NCBI RefSeq assembly: GCF_949987535.1
Contig: NC_080067.1
Span: 80,749,985 to 80,813,984, forward strand
Direction: 5' to 3'
From: Balaenoptera acutorostrata
Taxonomy: Eukaryota > Chordata > Mammalia > Artiodactyla > Balaenopteridae
Length of the DNA: 64,000 nt
Every line of letters starts with the position of its first letter. Position 1 is the stretch's first letter. The position numbers and the translations under genes were made by a program. Below are positions 1 to 43,854 of the stretch, piece after piece. Below the pieces are notes generated by a model. That model saw nothing but the letters and a program-made list of their open reading frames with translations. It had not been told where the DNA came from and searched no databases.

Positions 1-930
1 GCCAGACAAGAACAACTTGGTAGTTCCAAGGGCTCAGTGCCCTAGAATCTCCTTCTCTTTAACCTCCAGATGTCATTTGGGTCCTAATGCAGAGCAGGGA
101 CCTGGTTTAATCCCTGAATGTGGCATCAAGAGTTCTTTTTTGCCCCTTACTCATGGGGGTCAAGGCTTACCTCTGGGCAAATCCCTTAATCCCTTTGAGT
201 ATTGGTGGGCATTCCTGTCAAATGTGGATGCTCATATCTATTCCACAGGCCTGCTGGGCACAGGGTAAGCCCTTGATAAGTGAGAGTAGTAGGAGGAACG
301 GGGTAGCAGCTGTCGAGATGGCCAGCTGGTGAACTATTTTCTTGCTCCTGGGAGAGCATTTGCCTATGAATGACTGGTTAAGCCCAGCCCTGTTCAAGGT
401 GAAGAGCCAGATTCTGTCATCCAGGGGCTTCCAGACCCAAGGGGTAATTAGGTAACATCTTCAGCAGTTTTCTATATCCAAAGGTTTACGAATAGCTTCC
501 TCACTAAAACTTTTCCTTTTAATTTTTTTAACCGATTATCATTGTTAGAGCTCTTAGAGACAATTAAGCGTTCTAGAAAAGTGATTATAGGATCACTAAG
601 AGTACACTACCCCATGTGTCCAGGGGTTCCTAAGATTTGAAAAAAGGCAGCTTTGATGATCAGCATAGCCCTTAAGGCAAAAACCATCTATATTCATCTT
701 ATTCTTTAAAAAGTTCATGTCTCTAGAATTATGAATGGGTAAGCATCACTAGAAAACATTTTGAAGAAGTTTAATACATTAAATACCTTAATGAGGTATT
801 TTTATTTCATCATTCTTTAAACACAACCCCTTCCCTACCATCCCTCAGCTAATAAGCAATGTAATGGAAAATTGGGGCAATTGCTATAAACTGTAAGAAG
901 ACAAAAGGAGGCCATGTGAGGTAGTAAACA

Positions 931-945
931 GCTCCACCTGGTGGC
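931..945 (-). promoter_or_regulatory. Candidate CTCF-type motif
   Basis: Read on the minus strand, the bases form GCCACCAGGTGGAGC, close to the CTCF core CCASYAGRKGGCRS. The centre CCACCTGGTGGC is also palindromic and contains an E-box (CACCTG). This is motif evidence only. Confidence 0.25.
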
Positions 946-1029
946 ATTTTCAATTGCCCTCACTGAGAACTGCTCTGAGGAATATTAAACTCAGATTGAC
1001 AGTTCTGCAACTACAGGCATAAATGATAT

Positions 1030-1135
1030 TACATCTTGTAATAATATGACATGTTGATATTAATATATAATTAATATTTCATATTACAAATTATATTAAT
1101 CTATTATAATTAATAATAATACAATAAATAATATT
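1030..1135. repeat. AT-rich low-complexity tract
   Basis: About 100 bp made almost only of A and T (runs such as ATTAATATATAATTAATA), with no coding potential. Confidence 0.7.
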
Positions 1136-1202
1136 AACTCTTCCATCATATTTTTCTACAAGTTGAGCTAACAGGCCAGATACCATCATATTTTTCAGTA
1201 AC

Positions 1203-1320
1203 TTTTTTTTTTTGCCGTGTCTCGCGGCTTGCGGGATCTCAATTCCCTGACCAGGAATGGAACCTGGGCCACGGCAGTGAAAGCCTGGAATCCTAACCAC
1301 TAGGCCACCAGGGAACTCCC
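1203..1320 (-). mobile_element. Short CHR-type tRNA-derived SINE
   Basis: The minus strand reads GGGAGTTCCCTGGTGGCC, then an A-box-like TGGCCTAGTGG, a B-box region, and an A-tail seen as T's at 1203-1213. AGTAAC at 1197 recurs after the element at about 1322 and is the likely target-site duplication. Confidence 0.75.
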
Positions 1321-1544
1321 TAGTAACATTTTTCCAGTTCTGTCTGTTTAATTTTTAATTTCATTTATTGTGGGTTTTTTTTTAAGAAGTAGTCATGTAT
1401 TTTCATTGTTAATGTAATCCACTACATTTATTTTTCAGAAAAAAAAACGGATTAGGTACTAATTAGTATTAAATAATAGCAACTGTCATTATATATTCAA
1501 TGTTATGTCTTCTGAAACTTAATATCTTTGTTCCTCCGGCCGAG

Positions 1545-35203
<33,659 letters not shown>

Positions 35204-36785
35204 GTGAGTCTTTGCATGCTTTCTGTTTGCCTTTGCAGAGTGAAATTTCCCAGGGCCGACTTGGGACCTGACTGTTGTATCATCAGCAGCCCTGGCTGCC
35301 CAGTAGACTTTTTTTTTTTAATCGAAAGCTATTGAAAATAGCCACCACTTGGTCCCTAACACTGACCATCTATGTGACTTTAGACACACCACTTAATTTC
35401 TCTATTCATCTATTTCCTCAGCTATAAAAAAGGAAGCTTAATTCAGATGCCCTTAAGGTCTCCTTAAATTATATGTTTCTTGGGATACAACTCCAGTGGT
35501 TGTGATGACAATTCCCAGACTGAAGGGCCTAGGACCTAGGTCAGGCCCGGGGAGGACTGTTGGATGTAAACATGGTTCTGTTTACATGGATCCTTTCCAG
35601 CCAGCCCACATGAAGGCAAATCTCTCCTTTCCTCCCCGCCCCACCCCAGACCACAAGGCCACCCGATCAATTTCTAAAGCGACAAGGCAAGTGAGGCTGA
35701 TAATATTTTCTTTCCCTTGGGAGGACTTTCAAGGCAAGTAGCTTGTCCTTGTTAGATTTGTTTTGGAGAATCGTAGCTGGCATTGCTCAGTGTGACCAAA
35801 TGAAATGCTGAAAGGAGAAAGCCTGTCAGAGAGGACTCCCTCGGGGAGGAGTGACAAGACAGAAGGAAGAGGAAAAGTGGCCAGAGAAGAGAGAGGGGGA
35901 AGAAGAGAGGAAAGGAGAGAAATGACTTGTTTAAAAGAGGAAGAGTGGGGAGAAAGGGAAAGAAGGAGGAGTAAGTTATCCCCAGGAGAGAAGAAAAATA
36001 AAGAGGCTGAAAGAGAAGGGGGACCCTGGAGGGTGGTAGAGGGGCCGGGGAAGGGGAGAACAGTATCCCCACTCCCTGTGTGTGAGCTTTGCTTCTGCAG
36101 GCGGCCCAGGTGAGCGGGTCATCCTTTGCGGATCTTAACGCACTTTGAATATTCTGGGAAAATCTGACTTATTTTTCGTTTGAAATCCCACGGTTGATTT
36201 TACATATCAAGTTTCCTTCAGTCATGGAATCTAAGTGTTCCATGCATGCACGAAGGGATGACTTGCACAAAATGCACCATGTAGGGTCGGACACAGGGTC
36301 TAGCCAGCAAGAGCCGAGAATGGACCTCCCTTTGGTCCTACCTGAGGTGAACCTTAACCATGGAACTCATTTCAAACCTCCCTTTCCCCACAGTGGAGCC
36401 CTTACTTCAAGTATAACCTCTGAAGAAAGCTCTTTAGTGGCTGAGCAGGCATGGGATTTAGAATCGGACAGACCTGTGTTCACAGCCTGGCCCTTCCTGC
36501 TACGAGCTGTGTGATCTCAGACAAGTTATTTGACTTCTCTGGGTTTGTTTTCTCATCTGTGAAATGGTTAAAATGAAGCCTACCTCAGAGGGTAAAGATC
36601 AAATAAGTCAAAATGCATAAAGAACACAGCACGATGGGTTCTAATTTGAATAATAGTATTCAAATTGTGTTAATTACAGTAATGTTAATCATTTATGAAT
36701 CTAAATTTTCTCATATGTTTCTGTTGGAATACTTCTTTTCTAAGAGTTTTTCCCCCTCTCTTTCTCTCTCTCTCGTTTTGTCTAG
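35204..36785. other. MUC13 3' UTR intron (or extended UTR)
   Basis: Lies between the donor after the stop and a strong acceptor (TCTCTCTCTCGTTTTGTCTAG) at 36785. It holds a purine-rich stretch at about 35820-36060 and a forward MIR at about 36432-36625 (GATCTCAGACAAGTTATTTG, CTCATCTGTGAAATGG). Confidence 0.55.
35870..36060. repeat. Purine-rich (GGA/GAA) stretch
   Basis: A strongly strand-asymmetric A/G tract such as GAGAGAGGGGGAAGAAGAGA. It explains the open frames seen on both strands. Confidence 0.7.
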
Positions 36786-37298
36786 AACGGTAAAAATTTG
36801 GAACCATCCACCCCCTCAACCCAACATATGAGCTTTTATTTTGAGTGTTTCAAAGACTGATGGAGAAGGGAGCAGCCATGAAGATCTGGCCTTTGGTATT
36901 TCTCTTCCATCCAGCCTCTCTGAATGGGAGTTGTGACTGTTTGCAATGAATACAGCTTGTTTGCTAACTAAGTACCTATGACATTAAATGCACATAGATG
37001 CTATTAGTAAGCATCTATACTTAAGATAGTTGATTTACTCCAATCAGTACAATGGTTAGGTTTGTTTTTCCTGGCCGTGCAACAGTAATCATTCTATCTA
37101 TCTAGAGGGAAGCTCCCCAGGATTTTTCACTCCTGAAAGAGTCTAGAAGACTGTTGCTTTGAGTTGATACCCTGTAGATAATTGACGTATTCTGGGAGAC
37201 TCTTACACATCAGCTGTGGACGTCCCAGGAGATGGGAGGAGATACCATCCTTGAAGATGCTCAGGTTCATTCTCTGGCAAGTTAAAACAGGGAAGCTG

Positions 37299-37601
37299 GG
37301 GCTTCCCTGGTGGCGCAGTGGTTAAGAATCCGCCTGCCAATGCAGGGGACACGGGTTCAAGCCCTGGCCCGGGAAGATCCCACATGCCGCGGAGCAACTA
37401 AGCCTGTGCGCCACAACTACTGAAGCCCGCGCGCCTAGAGCCCATGCTCCTCAACGAGAGAAGCCACCGCAATGAGAAGCCCGCGCACCGCAGCGAAGAG
37501 TGGCCCCCGCTCACTGCAACTAGAGAAAGCCTGCGCACAGCAATGGAGACCCAACACAGCCAAAAATGAAAATAAAAAATAAATAAATTAAAAAAAAAAA
37601 A
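37299..37601 (+). mobile_element. CHR-type SINE with transduced tail in MUC13 3' UTR
   Basis: Head GGCTTCCCTGGTGGCGCAG, B-box GGTTCAAGCCC, then an A-tail with AATAAA motifs. About 40 bp of non-SINE sequence and a second A-rich tract follow before the target duplication AAAACAGGGAAGCTG (37284-37298 and 37652-37666). Confidence 0.93.
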
Positions 37602-38397
37602 GTGGTGTGTTACACTTTATGTCAAAAGAATGGTATTTTAAAAAAAGAAAAAAAACAGGGAAGCTGCTTCTTTTCCTCAAATGTAGGGATTTCATTACCC
37701 TTGAACTGCCAGGAGCTTGTGACCTGGGCTCAAATCAAGAGGACAGATAAAAAGAGACAGGTCTCTTAGCTTTTTGGGAGCAGTTACTGGCAACCCAGGG
37801 CCTTCTTAATGTCAACTGGAAGGCCTGAACTAGAAATGTCCTCTGCGGGGGTACATTCTAGAGGTTTTGAAATGCCGGTAGGTAGGGGGGTCAGTGGGGA
37901 CAAATGTGACCAGGAGTAGGAGGAACAGAGGTAGAAGGAAGCTGGGCTGGTAGGCTGAGTAAGGGAGAAGGTTCCCAGGGCCCACCTTCATCCTCAATGA
38001 GCAAATGGGCATTTCCTCTAACTCATGCCCTACCCAAGATTTAGAACCTAGGAGAGGATGTGAAGACAAACCCCCCAGAGCAAGAGTTTGAAGTCACTTT
38101 GAAATTGTAGACATTCTGACTGGCTGATGGTGAGTGAGGGAGCTTGTGCTCTGGATCCAAATGTTCAGCCTCGTGATACAGACTCCAGAGGTATTCCACC
38201 AAAACCTCAGCCTTCCCTGGGGACAGAGCCTTAGCCGTGGTCACTGACACACACAGCCAAGCATGGGGGCAGCACCTCCGGCACAGCTTTCTTTAATGTT
38301 AGTAGTATCCTTGTTTATGTCTAATATCTGGTCTTTTGCAAGTTATTGTTATTTGTTGTTATTATTTGTCCTTGACTGTTAACTATAAACAGTAAGA

Positions 38398-38403
38398 AAT
38401 AAA
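38398..38403 (+). terminator. Poly(A) signal AATAAA, probable MUC13 mRNA end
   Basis: AATAAA followed within 20-40 bp by GT-rich sequence (GATGGTGTCC, TTGTGTTTGGG), the usual downstream element. Cleavage is expected near 38415-38425. Confidence 0.65.
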
Positions 38404-38420
38404 GTGTCTTTAATAGATGG

Positions 38421-39269
38421 TGTCCTCCCTTGTGTTTGGGACTTTGGGTGATGCACGTAGCAGTTAAATTTCACTTTCAATAGCAAACATGACACATGGT
38501 AAACCGAATTGATTAACATCTGCTCATTGGGGGCTGTTGGATTACCCAAGGTAATTTTTTTTTATCATGGAATAGACATTTTTGGCTGCTTCCCCATGCA
38601 TATCCCACAACTCTTCCATTATGAAGCAACCAAGCATTTTGGGTGGGATTGATCCAACCCCTAGCTCCAAATGTAGGCCTTGGTTGGCCCAAGCCAATCA
38701 GTGGAATCCCATGCCCTCTTGCCACAGTGATTGACTTAGCAAGCACATGGCACAAGTGGATACGATTAGAATAAATCTCAAATGTTGGTAGGAGGCTTGG
38801 AGGAGGAGAAACTCGTTGTTCTGGAGAGTGGGGTTGAGGATGTGAGGCCTCGAACTGCTTCAGTTTTGCTGAGCTGACACATAGAGGAGGGCAAAGCTGA
38901 GAGAACCATGGAAAAATGGAGCTGGTGCTCTGATCAGACCATCCCTGAAGGCTCTGGACTTTACTGTTAGGACAGTTTGAGTAGTTGCTTCTGTTTTTGC
39001 AGGTGAGAGCATCCTCACTGATACAGCTTGTGATTACTCTTGTGTTCTCAAGGCTAGCTGGTGAACGTAATAAAAGAAACTCGTATGACCTTTTAATGCC
39101 CACAGTAAAAATATTAGTCAGCAATCAATAGGTTAACAGAATTAATGAAGACATAACTTAAAATTGGCTGACCACTGTAACTTGACATCACAGACTCTAG
39201 TTCTGACCTGCATGTTACCTTCTTTACATTTGAAGATGATTCTGGATTTAGCGCTAAAAGTAGGCTATT
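38421..39269. other. Intergenic sequence, unassigned
   Basis: A 203-codon minus-strand open frame (38513-39124) has no recognisable motif or domain and no gene signals; it may be part of an old repeat. Nothing else was recognised. Confidence 0.4.
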
Positions 39270-39283
39270 TGAACCTCTTTTCT

Positions 39284-39537
39284 TTTTTCTTTCTTTTTTT
39301 AAAAAAAATATTTATTTATTTATTTATTTGGTTGCACCGGGTCTTAGTTGCAGCAGGTGGGCTCCTTAGTTGCGGTAGGTGGGCTCCTTAGTTGTGGCTC
39401 ACTGGCTCCTTAGTTGTGGCATGCAAACTTTTAGTTGCAGCATGCCTGTGGGATCTAGTTCCCTGACCAGGGATCAAACCCGGGCCCCCTGCATTGGGAG
39501 CGCAGTGTCTTATCCACTGCGCCTCCAGGGAAGTCCC
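39284..39537 (-). mobile_element. Diverged CHR-type SINE
   Basis: The minus-strand head is GGGACTTCCCTGGAGGCGCA and the tail is seen as ATTTATTTATTTATTT. Target duplication TGAACCTCTTTTCT lies at 39270-39283 and 39538-39551. Confidence 0.9.
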
Positions 39538-39879
39538 TGAACCTCTTTTCTAAAGAGTCCCTCCTTTCTCGTGCCCCTCTGCACTACACCATGTCAGTTT
39601 CCGTCACTTCTCAAAGGTCCTGGGCCATACAAAACTCTGGGTTTCATGGACCAGAGTACATCCATTCTTGGGAGAATTTCATTGCTATTGTTTGAATAAA
39701 AATAATGCTCCAAATATGTATATGTGTAATATTTATGAAAATGGCTTTTGCCTCCAAAGTTGCTTTTGATCTTACATAATAGGACGTGTAATTCATTTGC
39801 TTCCGCTCACTGGGACCTTTGCAAAGGTTTTCTAACTGACTGTCCTGCAACCTTGGAGGGCTGTCAGAATGAACTTTCT

Positions 39880-40465
39880 AAGATGTGAATCTGATCATGA
39901 CACTCCCTTGCTTAAGGCTCTCAGGGGTTCTCCACTGAGAGAATCAAGCTCAGAGATTCAAGCCAGACTCCTTGTGGCTCAAGTGCTCCAGAGTTGCCTC
40001 TCCTCCCCCGTCCCCATCCCCCCACCCCCCGCAGTGCACTAACACTGGCATACCTGCTATTCCCTAAACATGCCACCTCCTCCTACTGCCATTTTTTTCT
40101 GAATTTTTGAATTCATTTTATTTTATTTTTTTTATACAGCAGGTTCTTATTAGTTATCTATTTTATACTACCTCCATTTTTTTGCCTGTGCTGTGCCCTG
40201 CACTTGAAATGCCCCTTTCCTTCAACTGCCTAATAAACATCTCCAACTGTCTAGATCAGCTAAAACACCATCTTTTCTGACCAGCTTTTTTGAATCCTCC
40301 CCTTCTCCACACAGCCCTCTCAAGCAGAAGTATCGCCTCTTTCATGTCAGCCGGGTCCTGGAACTCATTTCCCTGGTAAAGAGGTCCTGCATGGTAAGTC
40401 TGTGTTTCTTTCTCATCCAGCACAATGCCTGGCATAGAATATTAAATAGTTATGAAACAGTATAA
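39880..40465 (+). mobile_element. L2 fragment, split by a tiny L1
   Basis: Text such as CTGATCATGACACTCCCTTG, CTTGAAATGCCCCTTTCC and CACAATGCCTGGCATAGAAT follows the L2 3' region in + orientation, interrupted at 40099-40167. Confidence 0.65.
40099..40167 (-). mobile_element. Very short L1 3'-end insertion
   Basis: It contains TATACAGCAGGTTCTTATTA and TAGTTATCTATTTTATA, the same L1 3' end as at about 17495. Near-identical flanks CTACTGCCATTTTTTT (40083-40098) and CTACCTCCATTTTTTT (40168-40183) mark the duplication. It is only about 70 bp. Confidence 0.75.
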
Positions 40466-43400
40466 AGCGGGACTCTTCCAGCTCAATCATGAAGGGTATG
40501 TTCATTATCTTGATGGTGGTGAAGGTTACCACAGGTATAGCAAAACTTAAAGTACAAACGTTACATATGTACAGTTTATTGTATATATACCTCAATTGAG
40601 CTGTTTTTTTTTTTTTTTTAAGTGGGGTGTGGACACTCCTGCGGGAGCCTCTCTGACCTTGAGGGAGGCATCCTCTGGTCACTGCCCTCAGACAGCACAG
40701 GAGCACATACATATTCTGCTGATCTCTGCTTCAGCCTGAAGGCTCTCTGAGGTCAGCGTTGGGTAAAACCAGCTGGGGATGGACCATTGCCCCGACAGCA
40801 GCAGGTCTCGGCTGTACACTGGAGTCACTGGAGAAGATTTAAAAATCACTGATGCCTGGGTCTCATCCCAGAGCACTTCATTGGTCTAGAGCATCCGGCT
40901 GGGTTAAGCTCCGCAAGTGATTCGCATGTGCAGGGGAGTTTGAGAATCACTACTCTCGACCAGCGGTTTGGCTCCTTGAGGTCAAGCCCCAGATCACATC
41001 ATTTCCCATTCCTTCCCCAGAGATTCTAGAAACCAGGAATCTATTATGCATAAGAAGCTTCAGTGGTCTCTGAGCTTCCTTATGGAGGAGGAGGTCAATC
41101 GTCCAGGTGGCATCAGCACCAAAACAGCTTGAAACTTAAATCTTTGGGGCAATTTTACCCCTGAACTACCCACCACCCTCTTCCTTCTTCCTAGCCGCTG
41201 GGCAAATTCTGCAGCCAGTAGGTGGTGCTGTCTCCTATGGCTTGCAAAAACCCAACTTCCGGTGGGACAGTTGTTTTAAAAGCCTTGTTGGAAATCATTC
41301 ACTTTTAATGCAACAATTCTAAACAATTCCCCCTTGACTTTTTCTTGGTCTCTTCATTCCTTGCTCTTGTGCCAGGGAAACATGAATGTTATCAGTTCAC
41401 TCTTGTGGCACATTTGCATAATTTTTACTGGATCATTAGAATCATACATTGTTTCTTTCCAGTGGTCCTATAATAACTTAAGAATTGAAGTAATGTTAAT
41501 GTCATCTTAATGATGCATACAATTTGGTACAATTACTCGGATAATCAATGTTTTATTTAATGGCTTTCCAAAATAAAAAAGAAGATAAATCAATTTGCAT
41601 TGAAAAATTCTTCATTTTAGGTTTAAAAAAAAATGCCAACAGTGGGAGATTTCTGTCTTTCATCAGCTTTTACGAGGTGAGCAAGGTCTGGCTGGATTTT
41701 TTAGAGAATGAGGTTGCGAAGAGCCCTGGAGCACTGTATGGGGAACTTTTCTTCAACCTCCAGGTTGTGACACGTGTGCACTTTTATTCAAAGACAAAGC
41801 TTGGAGCAAACCATCGAAGGCTTCATTATTCCTGCAGGCTCAGTAACATTTTCTGAGCCCACAATCAGAACATGTGGTCTAATGAAAGAATTCTCTCCTG
41901 CTTCCAGATGAGAGCCAGATTGAAAAAACAACAATAGTAATAGTCAATATATTACGGAGTATTTAATATAGGCCAGGCACAACTCTTCCTTTCATTCTCA
42001 CAATAATTGTGAAGTAATACTCTTATTACCCTTGTTCAATAGTTGGGGAGATAGAGGCAAGAAACTTGCCCAAAGTTTTGTGGGTAGTAATTAGCACAGC
42101 TCTCTGTCATTTAATGCCAAAATATTAACACATGCAGGATATTTCAATGGTTCGTAGAGACTATGAGACGTATATTTGAAACTGAGAGTGGCCTATATTT
42201 ACTAGGCCTGGGGCCAGATACAAACAGATCTTCCTGGAGTGTATAGCTTAATGGGCCTTTATTACCAAAAATGAAAAATTCTGTCCTTATGTAATTGTTC
42301 AGATTTCAGAACATACTCTCTCCGTTAAAGTAATTCATCTAAAATCATCTGCAAAATGCCTGCTGTGCATTACTGATGGCCCCAGCTGTGGCTGTGGCTT
42401 CCCTCTCTGTTTGGGTGTGGGGCCTCCAGCTTCTCTCTAATGAAAAGTCTCTCCATTCTCTCTCGGCCCAGCTGTGGCATCCTGCCCGTATGTGGCAACA
42501 GAGGAATCTTTGAGGCTTCTTTCCTTATGCTGGAAACAATAACCTCCTGACAGGGTCCAAGGCCCCGCTGGGTTGACACTGAACACCTCCAACCCCCACC
42601 CCTGCTTAGTACCACCTTTATCAGCCAGTCCTTCTCTGCTCCTGAGCTTCTGGAGAAAAACCCTCTGTCTTATTTCTCTGGTATGTAGAAGGTCCTCAAC
42701 AAAACAAGAAAGAATGAAGGCCCTATTTCAGTGAAGTAACATCCTCGAGCAAGGAATATCCTGGACTATGGAAGCAAAGAATAGAATTAGGGCAAAACAA
42801 GAGGAGAAGTCTCTGGATTATAATAGGGTCAATTGTCCAAATGTCTATTTGTAATGACACCTCTGAAGTATTTTTTTTTTTTTTTAAGCTTAGTCCATAA
42901 CAGAAAGCCTCTCTTAGCCAGCCCTAACTAACCAGCTTTACCATTTTCTTGAGAGGAATTAACTTATACAATACCCTCTAAATTGTACGTAATTCTTATT
43001 CCATAATAGAATGTCTATCATTTTAAACTAATCTTTTAAAATTTTCTATTGTTATTATTCTAAGTCTCAAGCTTAAAACAAAACGCACACCTCAAAAGGG
43101 TCAACACAAATAGACATTTGGACAGTGGACTGCATTATAGTCCAGAGACGTCTATTCTTGCTCCTGGGTGCTCCTCATGAGCCCTCTGCTCTCCTCTAAG
43201 TGGTGATCCAGGCTCCTTCCTGCTACGGCTTCCTCATTTTGAACATGTTTCCCAAGGTCACACTGTACTCATCCGCATCAATCTACTGGAAAGGGAAAAA
43301 GCATGGAGGATCATGCAAGAGAGATTTTTATGGGTCAGGTCTGGTGTTAATACCTCTCATTTTTTCCCACATCACGTTGGCTTAGAACGTAGTCACATAA

Positions 43401-43639
43401 CTACACCCAACACACCCAGGGAGACAGAGGAATATAGGAGAGCTCCATGTCCAGGAAGACCAGGAAATGGGTGCTTTGTGAACATCTATCCCGTCTCTGT
43501 TCCTCTCCCTCCCTCTACCTTACAACATTATCTCACCCTTCAAGATTCTGCATAAATATCACAATCCCATCCCTAACCTAGAGCAGTATCTAGCACAGAG
43601 TATACACTCAATAAATATTTGTTTAAAAAATGAGGCATT
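40466..43639. other. Intergenic sequence, no gene recognised
   Basis: Holds a possible CTCF site at 41215, a reverse MIR-like piece near 41960-42100 and T-tracts. Short open frames lack splice sites or recognisable protein. Confidence 0.45.
41215..41230 (+). promoter_or_regulatory. Candidate CTCF-type motif between the two genes
   Basis: CCAGTAGGTGGTGCTG fits the CTCF core CCASYAGRKGGCRS with one change. Its position between MUC13 and ITGB5 would suit an insulator. This is motif evidence only. Confidence 0.3.
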
Positions 43640-43652
43640 CCACAAATACTTT

Positions 43653-43842
43653 TTTAAAAATTTATTTTATTGAAGTATAGTTGATTTACAATGTTGGGTT
43701 AGTTTCTGCTGTACAGCAAAGTGATTCAGTTATACATATACATATATATTCTTTTTCATATTCTTTTCCATTATGGTTTGTTACAGGATATTGAACATAT
43801 TAATAGTTCCCTATGCGATACAGTAGGACCTTGTTGTTTATC
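43653..43842 (-). mobile_element. Short L1 3'-end fragment
   Basis: Contains the cetartiodactyl L1 3' end (ATTGAAGTATAGTTGATTTA, GTACAGCAAAGTGATTCAG). Flanks CCACAAATACTT (43640) and CCACAGATACTT (43843) are the likely target duplication. Confidence 0.8.
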
Positions 43843-43854
43843 CCACAGATACTT

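Larger units (their letters stand above)
1..1202. other. Upstream intronic or 5' flanking DNA, no gene recognised
   Basis: No coding exon was recognised. I looked for a signal-peptide exon (Met followed by a Leu-rich stretch and a splice donor) on the + strand and found no convincing one. The stretch holds a possible CTCF-like site near 931-945 and an AT-rich low-complexity tract at about 1030-1135. It is probably MUC13 intron 1. Confidence 0.5.
36786..38420 (+). other. MUC13: Probable MUC13 3' UTR exon
   Basis: Begins after a strong pyrimidine tract and TAG acceptor, and ends just after a canonical AATAAA at 38398. It contains no coding sequence and a SINE at 37299. The exon is inferred from signals only; transcript data would settle its borders. 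Confidence 0.55.

Noticed and set aside
1..1500. MUC13 signal-peptide exon
   Set aside because: No ATG with a hydrophobic core and a phase-compatible donor was found on the + strand; the ATG at 1500 lacks a signal peptide after it.
38513..39124. 203-codon minus-strand frame after MUC13
   Set aside because: No recognisable motif, no splice or promoter signals and a composition typical of chance or old repeat sequence.
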